Source: Eretmocerus hayati
Taxonomy: Eukaryota > Arthropoda > Insecta > Hymenoptera > Aphelinidae
DNA length: 64,000 nt
Reading direction: 5' to 3'
NCBI GenBank assembly: GCA_029851415.1
Contig: CM056741.1
Coordinates: 146,990,522 to 147,054,521, forward strand
The notes beneath the pieces were generated by a model, which did no database searches, had not been told where the DNA came from, and worked only from the letters and a program-made list of their open reading frames with translations. Below, piece by piece: positions 1-10,800 of the stretch; the first letter of the stretch is position 1; each line of letters starts with the position of its first letter. The position numbers and the translations under genes were made by a program.

Positions 1-100
1 ACAGCTCCTTGACCAACTTTGTAGGCTATTCAGAAGAATTCAAAGATGTACAAATGATCACATTGAAGTTTGTTTATTTTCCAGGAAAGCACTTTTTTAC

Positions 101-296
101 CTCCTTCTCCAGCTGGAGCCATAACTTGTTCTGCAATTCCAGTACGCCTCTTTGCAGTCCTTGTGAATGCACTCCTTCCATCGTTGGAAAATACTCTAAC
201 AAGCTGGAGTCTTGAAAGCTGGGATTTGCTGACTATGGGTGCTCTAGCTACTGCCCGTGGCAGTAATGAGCCTCTGCACACATGTGCTAATAACAT
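101..296 (-). CDS. First coding exon of a nuclear-encoded mitochondrial protein, possibly GHITM-like (partial gene)
   Basis: The reading frame opens with ATG at 296 and runs 65 codons plus one base to a strong donor (GGAG|GTAAAA, intron G at 100); beyond that the frame is intronic. The peptide is a typical mitochondrial presequence: a hydrophobic start (MLLAHVCRGSLLP) followed by a stretch with many Arg, Lys and Ser and almost no acidic residues, then a segment ending near EQVMAPAGEG. This arrangement, and the Arg-rich TAKRRTG followed by MAPAG, reminds me of the N-terminus of insect growth-hormone-inducible transmembrane protein (GHITM/MICS1), a seven-helix inner-membrane protein involved in cristae organisation. 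That match is from memory and not certain. The remaining exons lie left of the window. Mitochondrial targeting is well supported; the family name is not. Confidence 0.5.
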
Positions 297-1870
297 GATG
301 GTATTTTGTTGTCACCAGTAGCTAAACAAGAAAAAAGTCGTCATCATATACAACATTTCAATCTTGTACATACTTGATTGTGTTAATTTGATTAAAAAAA
401 AAATAAAGGTATACAACATACAGTAAACAAGCTGTGGAAAACAATGGCGAGGTTATATCAACGTTATATCGAGTTATAGACGTAGAATATTGCGTCGCGT
501 TGCATCATATTGACGTGCAGATTCAATCAAAATTTACAGTAGACTGATTTGTGGACAACTTCGTCAATTTTTTTTCAGTATAATTGAGGCCAAGAAAACT
601 TTGAATTTAGTCGAGTTGAGAGATAATGGGGTTTTACATGGTAATTCAGACGTTGAACGACGACACGGTATTTACTCATTTTTCCATGACAACAAACCGA
701 TCAGAGGAACGATAATGAAATATCGTGAGCTATTGCGAATTTTGTAACTAATATGACGCAAAAATCAATCGTCTGTTCAATGATTAGATAGTATAAGAAA
801 TAAGCACTAACCTCGTCGAAAACTCTCGAAAATTACAGCTGAGTAGACGCGCACAGCGCGGGTTTCCACTCTCGCAGACAGTCACGAACTGAAGAACACT
901 TATATCTGCGGAGTTTGAGCGGCTGCTAGAACTGAATCGATATAGATATACTAGCCATGTTTTATAGCAAACTGGCAAACTTGCAATTTGCACAGGCGCG
1001 TATCGTCCTTGATTTCGATATTTTCGATCTAGTATTGCAAGTTGCGAGCTTGCAAACCGTGTTGCTCATTGGATTGAGAAAGTTTCACATTTTTGCGGGC
1101 TCATACGCCACGGGGATCTTAATTCTATCTCTGTTGTGAGTCATGACTCGTGTTTAATTGTGACTCAAGCAGGTGTTATAAAATGAAAAGTGAAAATCTT
1201 GCGCATAATTACATCCAAGCTTTCCTAACGCGTTGACGGAGTCAGTATAATAAATGCTCAACGAAGTGTTTGCGGTGAGATTATAGCTCGCAAGCTGTAC
1301 CTATTTCTTATCTACTGCACAATAGTTTGCCCAGTGAATAGGTAAATATTAATATTAGGAAAATCTGATGGAAATACCCAGTTTATTTATGGAATTTCTT
1401 TCAGATACTCAGCAAGATATTCGTCAGCAGCATCGAAACGGCCCAAGAAATTTCGAGTGAAATTTTAATGAATATAATGTTTTCCACGGATGAAACGTGT
1501 GTAAAACAATCTCTCCCTCATTCGGCATCCCCGTGTCGACCTTGAAATGTGGTGGACTAGCATAAATCCCTATCTTGTACTTGTATCGTCACTAGAATTA
1601 AGGAATCGTTCCCGCACTTTAATTTGAGCCTAATAAATTTTGTTTGGTCTGTCAAACTTTGTTGAACTATATTAGTGCCCACTAAAGTCGTTGGCTCAGT
1701 CAGTTTCATCATCCAATAGCATCACTTGGTGAATACTTGAGAGGAATTTTGAAAGTTGGATTTTTGGACGATTTCCTGAATGAAGGCACAAACAGAAATA
1801 AGTGAACAGAGGGGCTAAGGGTCATATCTCTGTCCTGTGTATCCAACGTTTGTATGAAACTCTGATCCCT
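297..1870. other. Intergenic stretch with no supported gene
   Basis: This is the 5' flank of the mitochondrial-protein gene. Short open frames at 784-993 and 957-1139 overlap each other on opposite strands, have no splice context or family likeness, and look random. The promoter and any 5' untranslated exon of the minus-strand gene should lie here, but I could not place them. Confidence 0.5.
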
Positions 1871-1874
1871 TCCT

Positions 1875-3605
1875 TCTCTTATTCAAGTAGTTCCACGTGG
1901 AATAGACCTACGAAAAAGGGCCATGTCTCAAATGTTTTTCTGACTTTTTCATTCGATTCTATGGTACAAAATATGAACTTTTACCACCTATGGGGCTCCA
2001 ATAAAATTTCCAGGTATCTCCAACGATTACTTTTTTCTTTTGAATTATCCCCGGCAAAAAAGTTCGGGTATTTTTCCAATAAAATGTATATGCTCGAATC
2101 CTTTCACAGAAATAGAGATACGGTTTGCAGCATTCGAAAGGTTGTGAAAAACCTAGACATCGAAATGAACCCATGAAATTGACTTTGTCAAGTAGTCGTT
2201 TTGAAGAAAATTTTCTTGGCTTCCTAATGAAATTGGTTTCAAGAATCCAAATTACAGACGATTTCCAAAAGCCTGAAAAATGGATTTGTGATAATTGGCA
2301 AAAATAGGCTTTAGAACGCAAAAAAGGAATTTGGGACCTCAACATTTTACTGTATGAATGTCAAATTTTCAAGATTTGACACAATTGGATTTCTGAGGAA
2401 TTGCTATGTTTTTCACTCTTTTGCCCGATAAAACCACCCAAAATCTTAAAATCAACTCTACAAGATCAATTTCATTAACGTCAAATTGGGTAACTTTGGT
2501 ACAGCAAGTGAAACTTTGGTACACCCCTGATAAATGACTTTCAAAGCTGAGTTTGGCAAGGTAAATGATTTTATTGCTCTCAAATCTGTTCTCTTCACTT
2601 GACACACACATAAACAATGTATCGAGATACCGTAGATCCCGCGCTTGAATGATTGTGGTTGATTATAATCAATAATTATTGAAGTTTTCTTCAAAAAGCC
2701 TGATTTAGCAGCGATACGCGAGTGGTCCAGCTAGTGTACCTGGCAAGAACTGTTCGGGAACGAAGTACGGGTGAATAACGGTACAATTTGACCACATATA
2801 TCACCATATTGAAGAAACCATCGTCACGTTGGGGTATTTGAAGCATTTGGAATTTTAATGAGTGAAAAACAGGGAAAAACCTTCAAAAGTGTACCAAAGT
2901 TACCCCACTCTGGGTAAGAAGCATACGGTGGGGTAACTTTGGTTCGGCTCTTGTGTGGCAGCTCTTTTTTGACTTATCTTGAGTCGAGTGATGGTCTATG
3001 AGGTTGTAAAATGTTTCAAACAGCTCTGAACGATTAAAATTAGTTCACTCACATGGTGATGGGTAGAGTTGAAATATTTTGTAAGTGTACCAAAGTTGCC
3101 CCATCGGGGTCTGACTTTGGTACACTCCTTTAACTGCTAATAACTCCAGCTCAGACACATCAAATTGAACTTTGTAGCCCATCAATCAAAATCTGAGACT
3201 GTGAGCTTTCGATTGGCTACTAATTAATGTGGGTTTTGTCAATGTATGTTGAAATACCGAGCCAAACAAAATAGAAAGTAACAAAATCGTACCAAAATTA
3301 CCCAAATTGATGGTAGGTTAATTTCAAGTTCTTTTGAATGCCGCAAACCGTATCTCTGTATCTCTGAATGGATTCGAGAAACATGTATTTTATTGAAAAA
3401 GATACCCAAACTTTTTGTCGGAGATGATTTGAAAGAACAAAGTAATGTACGTTGGAGATACCTGGAAAAGTTTTTTGGGGCCCCGTAGGTGATAATAAGT
3501 TTATACTTTTACCAGAAAATCGAATAAAAAAAGTCAAAAAAAAAAAAATTGAGACGTGACCCATTTTCGTAGGTGTGTTTCACGCAGAACTACTCATTTA
3601 TGAAT
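1875..3605. mobile_element. Foldback element with about 280 bp inverted arms
   Basis: The segment 1875-2165 is an imperfect reverse complement of 3305-3605. For example, a tract running from TAGACCTACGAAAAAGG through GGTTTGCAGCATTCGAAAG on the left reappears inverted on the right, around GAATGCCGCAAACC and TTTTCGTAGGTGTG. Between the arms is unmatched sequence plus a separate MITE-like unit at 2483-3308. No protein with transposase character is visible, so the element is non-autonomous. The short frames in the arms (for example 1802-2176) are products of the repeat and not genes. Confidence 0.7.
2483..3308. mobile_element. MITE-like unit with 20 bp terminal inverted repeats and internal copies of the repeat motif
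   Basis: The left end AAATTGGGTAACTTTGGTAC matches the inverted right end (3289-3308) at 18 of 20 positions. The motif GTACCAAAGTTACCCC, in either orientation, recurs inside near 2510, 2890, 2930, 3090 and 3110. The length (826 bp) and the motif design resemble the element at 36236-37070, whose ends are GGTAAGTGTACCCAACTTGCC, so the two look like related families. There is no coding capacity. Confidence 0.65.
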
Positions 3606-4069
3606 TGATTATTGAATTATCAGACGCGCAAAAGTTTATCTTTGAAGACTTGGAGAAACTTCAATTGAATTAATCTGGTTCATCACTGAAGTGCGATCCT
3701 CTTGTGTGTACTATTCTCTTCAGATGATTCGTCTGATTCCAAGAGTTTTTTCATACATTATACTTCATTTTTGAAAAAATCTGAAGAATTCTGGAAAGTC
3801 GAAAGAACATGAAATATGACGAACCACTAGTAAAAGCTCAATATCAAATCATAAAGGAGGAAAACTTCAAAAACCAAAATTTTTCAAAGTCCTGATTTGC
3901 CATCTTTTTCACTTCACTTCAACATATTCGGATTTATACAAAACGGCATTTCTGCCGCCAGGAGCGATTCTGTGATTACCGGGTTTTAATATGTGCATTT
4001 ATTTCAATTCATTCATTTCATTTCGATAACCATACGAATTTATTGCTCTTTACATTGAAAAATATTGAA
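3606..4069. other. Intergenic spacer, nothing recognised
   Basis: AT-rich sequence between two repeats. No open frame, structured repeat or RNA gene could be supported. Confidence 0.5.
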
Positions 4070-5773
4070 GGGGGGTGAGGTAAAAGGTAAATACGCTGCT
4101 AAATGAGATTAGCAGAATGCTTTCTCTTAGCGAAATAGTTTAAGAGGTTCACTGAAACTAATGAGAAATTTGCAAAACTGATCAAATTCCAAAATGATGA
4201 TTGGGATTCCTACAGAATAGTATTTTTTTAAATCTAATTTAATTGCATTTCATATCACACTCACAATACAATGATTGGATCCAACCAATCGATGTAGAAT
4301 GAGGGAAAAGTATCTCACTAGTCCATTAAAAGGTGGATAGATTAGTTGTAGAGGGAGATATGAGGATAAAATGAATTTTAGCTGCAATTTTCTTCTAATA
4401 TTTTGGGTTATTATTACGAGATTCACTTTTAGGGGAATTAAGATGACCTAAACTGGGGTTTTTCATGGAAGATATGTAGTCTGGTTGAGGGAAAATTTTG
4501 ATATAGTTGGTGAAAAGATCATAAAAATGGAGTTTTTTAAAAAAAATTTGGATTTTTCGGGAATAAATTGGATTTTGAATGTATTTAAAAGGATTTTGAA
4601 AAATTCGGTATCAACTAATCGATTTAGAACGATGAAAAAGTATAAACTTAGTTGAGTAAAATTTGTATATATTAGTTTAGGGGGTGGGTAATAACGGAAA
4701 ATGAATTTTAGATGCGATTTCCTTCTAATATTTTGAGTTATTATAAGGAGATTGCCTTTTAGGGGAATTCAGATGACCTAAACTACGGTTTTCCATGGAA
4801 TATATGTAGTATGGTTGAGGGAAAATTTTAATATAGTTGGTGTGAGGATTATAAAAATGGAGTATTTTGAAAAAATTTGGATTTTTCGGGAATAAATCGG
4901 ATTTTGAATGTATTAAAACGGATTTTGACAAAATTCGGTATGAACTAATCGATTTAGAACGATGAAAAAGTATCAACTTAGTTGAGTAAAATTTGAATAA
5001 AGTAGTTTAGAGGAGAGATATGAGGAAAGTATGAATATTGAAAAAAATATTTTTGTATATTTTGAGTTATTTTTTTGAGGAAAATAGTTATCGGGATTTG
5101 GGCTACCTAAAGTGAAGTTTTTTTAGCAAAACGTGTAATTTGGTTAAAACAGAATTTCGATAGAATAGGTCTAAACATGCTCAAATTGCTGTTTTTGTTG
5201 GAAATTTTGGTTTTTTTATAAAAATTTACGTTGATGGAGTTTAAATAGAATTTCGGTATTAACCAGAAGATAGATTGAGCCAAAAAAACCATAGCCTAGG
5301 TAATCAAAATTGGGGTAAGGTGAAGTTAGAAAGAGATATTTTAGTATGAAAGTATACACAATTTCAGCGATTTTACCTCAAAAAACGTTTAAATCAGATT
5401 CGATTTGGAGAGGAGACCAGACAAATCACTGGTCTCATCTCTGAGTGATTCGATACAACTTGTAGAAAAGCAAAAATCGATAAAGTGGAGTGTAGAAGAG
5501 AAAGCGTGGCGCAAAAAAAACAACATACATACACACACACACAGACACAGACAAAGGGCCGGAGAGATGAGTCACTGGGGGGTTTTTGAGGATTCTAAGG
5601 GGAAAAGTGTTACTTACAATCGTTAGATTTTGGCGAGAGGAATAAGATGGTTAAAGCACTTTTGTGATAAGATGAATTATGTTGAAGAAAATATTGAGTT
5701 GAATGGAAAAATTTATCAAAAATTTGCTGTGTCGAAAACAAAGCTTTCTCTTTAGAGAAAGCAAAATGGTCGA
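4070..5773 (+). repeat. Left member of an inverted pair of 1.5-1.7 kb repeats flanking the antiporter locus; internal 330 bp tandem units
   Basis: The segment is homologous, in reverse orientation, to 34868-37215. Shared landmarks in matching order are AATACGCTGCTAAATGAGAT with GAATGCTTTCTCTTAGCG at the outer end, blocks around GATTTAGAACGATGAAAAAG, a CA microsatellite (5527-5545), the block CAAATCACTGGTCTCATC, and a TCTCTTTAGAGAAAGCAAAA palindrome at the inner end. The interior is built of tandem units of about 330 bp (for example ATGAATTTTAG at 4371 and 4701). It is a non-coding dispersed repeat. The frames at 4725-4976 and 5405-5626 lie within it and are not genes. Confidence 0.75.
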
Positions 5774-6380
5774 CGGTTATATGGGAGTGCCCGGGTCGTC
5801 ACTTCCATTCGGTACAGGGATAAATCAGATCACACGGGAAGACACGAAAAATCTACTTGAAGACTACAGCTGGAGTGAAGAGCACGACAAATCACGAGAA
5901 AGAAGCTTGCAGCCTAATCCCGGGCGTTAACCGTTGAGCTTCCAGGTGTATAAAAATTCCACGTCCGGGACACGGGATTGCGTATTTTCTTAGTAAAATT
6001 TCCGTCACTCTTGAACAGGAATCCGTGAGAGAGCGCTGCAGCTACTCACTCCCGTACATTTATTTCGCTATCCCTTTTCTTTTAAAAAAGATTCTTCCAA
6101 TTAACTTATTTTTTTGGGTTGTTATCCGATGCACGAAGAACAAAGAGTGAAATATTATTTGCCAGTGATGATTGATCAAAATTTGGTACCCGAATACTCT
6201 CTGCTCGATAAAATGTTCGTGGACGCGGCTCACTCCAAACTTTATAAGATTAGGTGCATTTAACTTCGAGACATAAATTATGATCAAGTTGTCTAATAGA
6301 TATGAAGGTAAATTCATACCATGCGAAATAGGCTTGACTGATCAACTATACATACTGCAGGTTCATAGTATTCTGATCAG
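5774..6380. other. Intergenic spacer, nothing recognised
   Basis: The small frames here (5703-5930 plus, 6060-6317 minus) run out of or into the neighbouring repeats, lack splice context and resemble no family I know. Confidence 0.45.
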
Positions 6381-6677
6381 GTAAACAGGGGTGACTTTGG
6401 TTGACGGAGAGACTTTGTAGTTTGCAACATTCTGATTCTGGCGTTCATGTTGGACCATTGTTGGACTGGCTCATTCGGCAGCGTTTTGGAGGTACTAACT
6501 GTCACAGAACACCTGCTATGCACGGACTCATTGTTGCAGTGAGTCAAAAGCTTCCAATTCCTTCCATCCTTCCATCCAGGAGGCTCGCAAGATGCTGTAC
6601 AATGAGCTGATTCAGAGCAAACACAAAGACAACAATGTTACAAAGTCACCCTAATGTCTAAAGTTGACCCGGTTTAC
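6381..6677. mobile_element. Short MITE-like element (about 297 bp)
   Basis: The left end GTAAACAGGGGTGACTTTGG pairs with the inverted right end CTAAAGTTGACCCGGTTTAC with a few mismatches. The flanking TCTGATCA/TGATCAGA also pairs, so the true ends may lie slightly further out. The interior has an incidental plus frame (6401-6610) with no recognisable domain. Confidence 0.5.
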
Positions 6678-6958
6678 GGTAGTGATCAGAGAAGGTAGTT
6701 TGGTTATTTGATCAAATTACTTATTAGATCGCGTGCAATGGTCGGTCAGATCAGATGACCCGGGTTTTGCGGTCATAATTTTGTGTGCACCTCAGGAATG
6801 CTATTTTACTGAGCATGTATAATTTTTTGATAGCCTCCTAAGAAGGGATGAATCCTCCAACAATCTTTATTTGTCACTGGTCGTATAGATATAGCTAGGT
6901 TCGCACATTTCTAAAAGAGACGGATTACGCAGAAAAATAATGAGTAATGACATGATTG

Positions 6959-6964
6959 TTTATT
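6959..6964 (-). terminator. Candidate polyadenylation signal of antiporter gene A
   Basis: AATAAA on the minus strand about 290 bases beyond the stop codon of gene A. The equivalent signal for gene B lies at nearly the same distance from its stop, which supports the call. Confidence 0.35.
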
Positions 6965-7254
6965 TGAGTTATTTTATCAAAAGTTGGAGCTAACTCAGAT
7001 ATTGCGTAGAACAATAATTGGGAGTCAACAGTAATTACGCGCATATGTACACTAAACTATAAAATATACGCTCTGGTGGGAGCGGTAGAGTAATCTCTCA
7101 TGGTTAGTATAGTTAGTGAGTGGTTGAGTAATCTCTTACGGTTAATGTTAATTATGGTCTTAGCAATTGGAAGCTGCCTTTGAGAATACTGTTTAGATTT
7201 TGCAATATTCTGGTCTGGAATGTCTGTCGGACGTCCCAAGTAGTTTATCAAGGA

Positions 7255-7839
7255 CTAGTTCAGTGACTTAGTTGGATCAGGCCCTCTTTGATGACCAGAC
7301 ATCCCAGTATTAATGGTTGGAACACTGGTGGAGCAATCCTTAGTATTAGGTCCTTCGCCGAGGCCATGTAGGTTATGAGTACTAAGCTTGGATGGCATAT
7401 CAGGTGCTGAAGGCTGTATGGTTACTCTAGTCTTCGTGAGCAGTTTGGGTCCAAAGAACATGATGATAAATGCTCCCAAAGGCGCGGTTAGCAAAATCGA
7501 TAGAACGCATAGCATGAGCACCGTATCAGCAAGACGTTTGGCTTCCGGGTCATGCTGATCAATCTTGTCAAGGGTTGCGGGGCCAAGAGCTGCTTGAACC
7601 GTTCCTTTGGCCATGCAAGCCAGTGCAATGAAGATCTTTTCTTTGAGGTTGAGCCTTGAGCCGATCGATACAAAGATCGTTATTAAAATTCGCAGTAAAA
7701 TGCCAACAGATAGGCAACAGATGCTTATGTATACAAGGTTCCCATCCAGCTCGTTGAGTTTGATTTGTACGCCCGTTAACCCGAAGAGGATCGGCTCGAA
7801 AATGGACCAGAAGACCTTGAATGTCGTGGATACCGGATT
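7255..7839 (-). CDS. SLC9B-like: Gene A coding exon 6: last helices and C-terminal tail
   Basis: The acceptor is TCCGCAG|AATCCG; 194 codons plus stop. It begins NPVSTTFKVFW, continues through FEPILFGLTGVQI, and carries MAKGTVQAALGPATLD with the family's essential-site lysine (Lys497). The polar tail of roughly 50 residues has little likeness to that of gene B. Frames 7488-7673 and 7568-7879 overlap it out of register and are not real. Confidence 0.9.
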   Translation of the reverse strand, partial: NPVSTTFKVFWSIFEPILFGLTGVQIKLNELDGNLVYISICCLSVGILLRILITIFVSIGSRLNLKEKIFIALACMAKGTVQAALGPATLDKIDQHDPEAKRLADTVLMLCVLSILLTAPLGAFIIMFFGPKLLTKTRVTIQPSAPDMPSKLSTHNLHGLGEGPNTKDCSTSVPTINTGMSGHQRGPDPTKSLN

Positions 7840-10800
7840 CTGCGGAGGATAACTTTTTTAATTGTCTATAATATCGCAATACGTGATAATCTAACTATTA
7901 TTAAAACTTTTTGAAACGCTTGAAATCAATTTTTTCCATGGCTTCAATATTTAACGCTCGTATACAATGTCGCATATTCTGCTTGTGTTTTACAAAATTT
8001 TCAACCAAAAACTATACAAAAATAACCAAAAATTTAAATCGTTCACGATACTATTGCATGACACGAAAAGCTCTTGAATCACGGTAATATGCAGAGTATA
8101 TACAGAATCGAGCTATAACAGATTCCAAAACATATAATAACAAAAATGATTAATGTTCTGTTGTGATGGTGGTTTAAATGAAAATGTTTCATTTATGCAC
8201 CATCTGTACTTATAATATGAGACTTAATTGCTTCAATGAAAGAAAAATACTGTTTTATTCAGTCACGATTACGTAAGTAGTCGTTAAGTAGTTGTTTTAT
8301 ATGGATCATTATTTATACTGTTCAGTGTCAAGGTCAGTGTTGATTAGACATGAGTAGATAAATGTAAATGAAAGCTTACTCACATTGTTCACCGCCCAGC
8401 CATCCTCTTGCCAAAAGTAGCTACTGACAAAAGCTGCTGCTATAACGGCGAGTGGGCCTGCGCCTCTCAGATTGATTCGTTCACTTCCAAAAACAGAAAT
8501 CATTCCCGCCCCGAGCAACATCAGGACTCTCAGAGAAACGACGAACGGCTGTAATCGGTTATTCATTGTTAAATCACGATGATTTCAATGCTCTTGTATT
8601 TTGTTCAAGATGCATGGGAGGTTTCCATCGGAGACCCTGGCCCTACTCTCTAAAAGTTTGAACGGCTTCGAACAAAGTATGTTGATGGTTTGAGAACAAA
8701 ATATTTTATTTTCTTCTAGTTTGAGAATAAAACTGCATTCTACATACTTTCGTACAATACTTGGGATAGAACAGTTACACGAGAAAAATATCCAAACATG
8801 GATCATGGATCGAAAATAATTGTAGGCCCGCCATTGTTGGCCTTCTTCACTATTTTTAATCTTGTTCAGCCCGATACACTCTTCAAAAGTTTGGATGCAC
8901 CTAAAAACTTTTTGCAAGAACCCCGAGGACTTTGCTGAGTCAAGTCGAATCAGCAGGAAAATTCATAAAAATTGTGTCAACGCTCAGACCACCGCAAGTC
9001 AATGAATGAAAATGAAACGAAAACCACCTGAAAGTCGAATTGAAGAGCTTCAAAATTCGTTTTTGAAAAATCATCTAGATAGTTCCTGGTCCGAGAAATA
9101 TCAGTTTTCCTGGCGGGAGATCGCTCTTGAAAAAGAGCTCCAAGATTTGCGAACAGCGAAAAAATCGAACGTACGGTGATATTTCTATGATTTCTCGCAA
9201 GCTCTTCCTTATTTTTGGTGGGAAGAATGAAAAATCATGCTCATCCCAGTTGAAATATGAGTCCTTCCATGATTACTCAATGGTTGGTCCTTTTTTTTTG
9301 AAGGAATCTTTTGTCAGAAAGAGCGTGATTCCTTCGATCGGGAATGTCTCAGAATAACTTTTAAGAGAGGGATTTAAAGCTCTTAACCTCTACTTTCAGA
9401 TGCTTTTCTAAATCATTCTGATCACCAACTCTCTCTTGAATTGCAGAGGATTTGGTTGTGACCCAATTTTTATGAATCTTTGCCAAGAATTCGACTTTAC
9501 CTGGCAACAATTTGTCATGTCGTACGAAAAGGAAACCAAAAAGTGCTTGAAGTATATAAAAGAAGTTACCATATAAGCCTAATCAAAGTCTTTTTGGACC
9601 AACGAGGCCAGAGAAATGGAATTCTGATTAAATTGGACTATTCATCCTCAAGTGTATGCTAACTATTGACCAGTAGTATAAGCCATTCACAATAGTAAAC
9701 ATAGATTAGTGCAGATTCGCATGAAAATCTGGCAGAATGAAAACCAAGAAGCAATTTTTTTTAAAGTTGCCATTCAACCACATATGACAGGAGGTATCAT
9801 TGAACTTGAGAACTTGCTATGAGTTCTCATTTGTATGTGGTTGAAATGAGTACTAATCGAGATTGCATTTCAATTTAATTCCGGTGAGAACTATCGTATA
9901 CGGTTTCCTGAGTTTTCGTTAGCATCTCTGCTCACTCTAGTGTTTAGTTTATTTCTCATTCACTTGAAAACGCTTATTTGAGTTCATTGATCCATATTGC
10001 AGGCATACTCACGTCGTTTTTTTCAGGTACATATCTGGCGAGGCTGCCCCAAACAACGCCAAATCCGATCCCCCCAACGATGGCGATCGGCCCTTGAAGA
10101 ATCTGATACCATAATTCATCGTCGGAGAACATGATGCTCTGTACAATACCGTAAATCGATATGGAGACTGCGTTATCCACTCCTGTGACGGCTATTATCA
10201 ATGTTGGGATCCCCTATACAAATATCAAGTGAGATCATAAAAGTGAATATGCTTTTTGTTGAATGGAATGAGAAGTGTTCTATTTATGAAGGTATCGCCA
10301 TATCCGCCTACAAGTTTGTAAATTTGATCTGCACTATAGAACTCTGAACTGGATCATCAAATATGATGAAATTGAGAGTATACACATTTACTCAGCTTAC
10401 ACTAGATTCAATTTAATGTACGAATGGCAAAAATAATGATCCGTTATGCAGAAGTATCGAGCACTAATCGTTTGTATGAAAACTACCCGGGTAAGCTTTG
10501 TCTCATCACATTTTTATCCAAAATCTCTTCTATGGTTTGAGAAAATGCTTTGTACCCATTAGTTTCGAATCACATTCAGATCTGCGGAGCTTCCGAGCAG
10601 TTTATGCATTGGTTGAATTGAGTTCTGGTTATGTAAAGTTATTGTAGATGTCTCACTTTCTCAGGTATAACCCTTGGCCCTGTTCATCTCTCTATCTTTA
10701 TGTATGTGCACTCGACGGACACGAGATCTGTCCAAATCTGAAAAAGCTTGACTGTCCCTGGACTGCTACTTGAGATATTGAGACTGAGGTCACAATTCTG

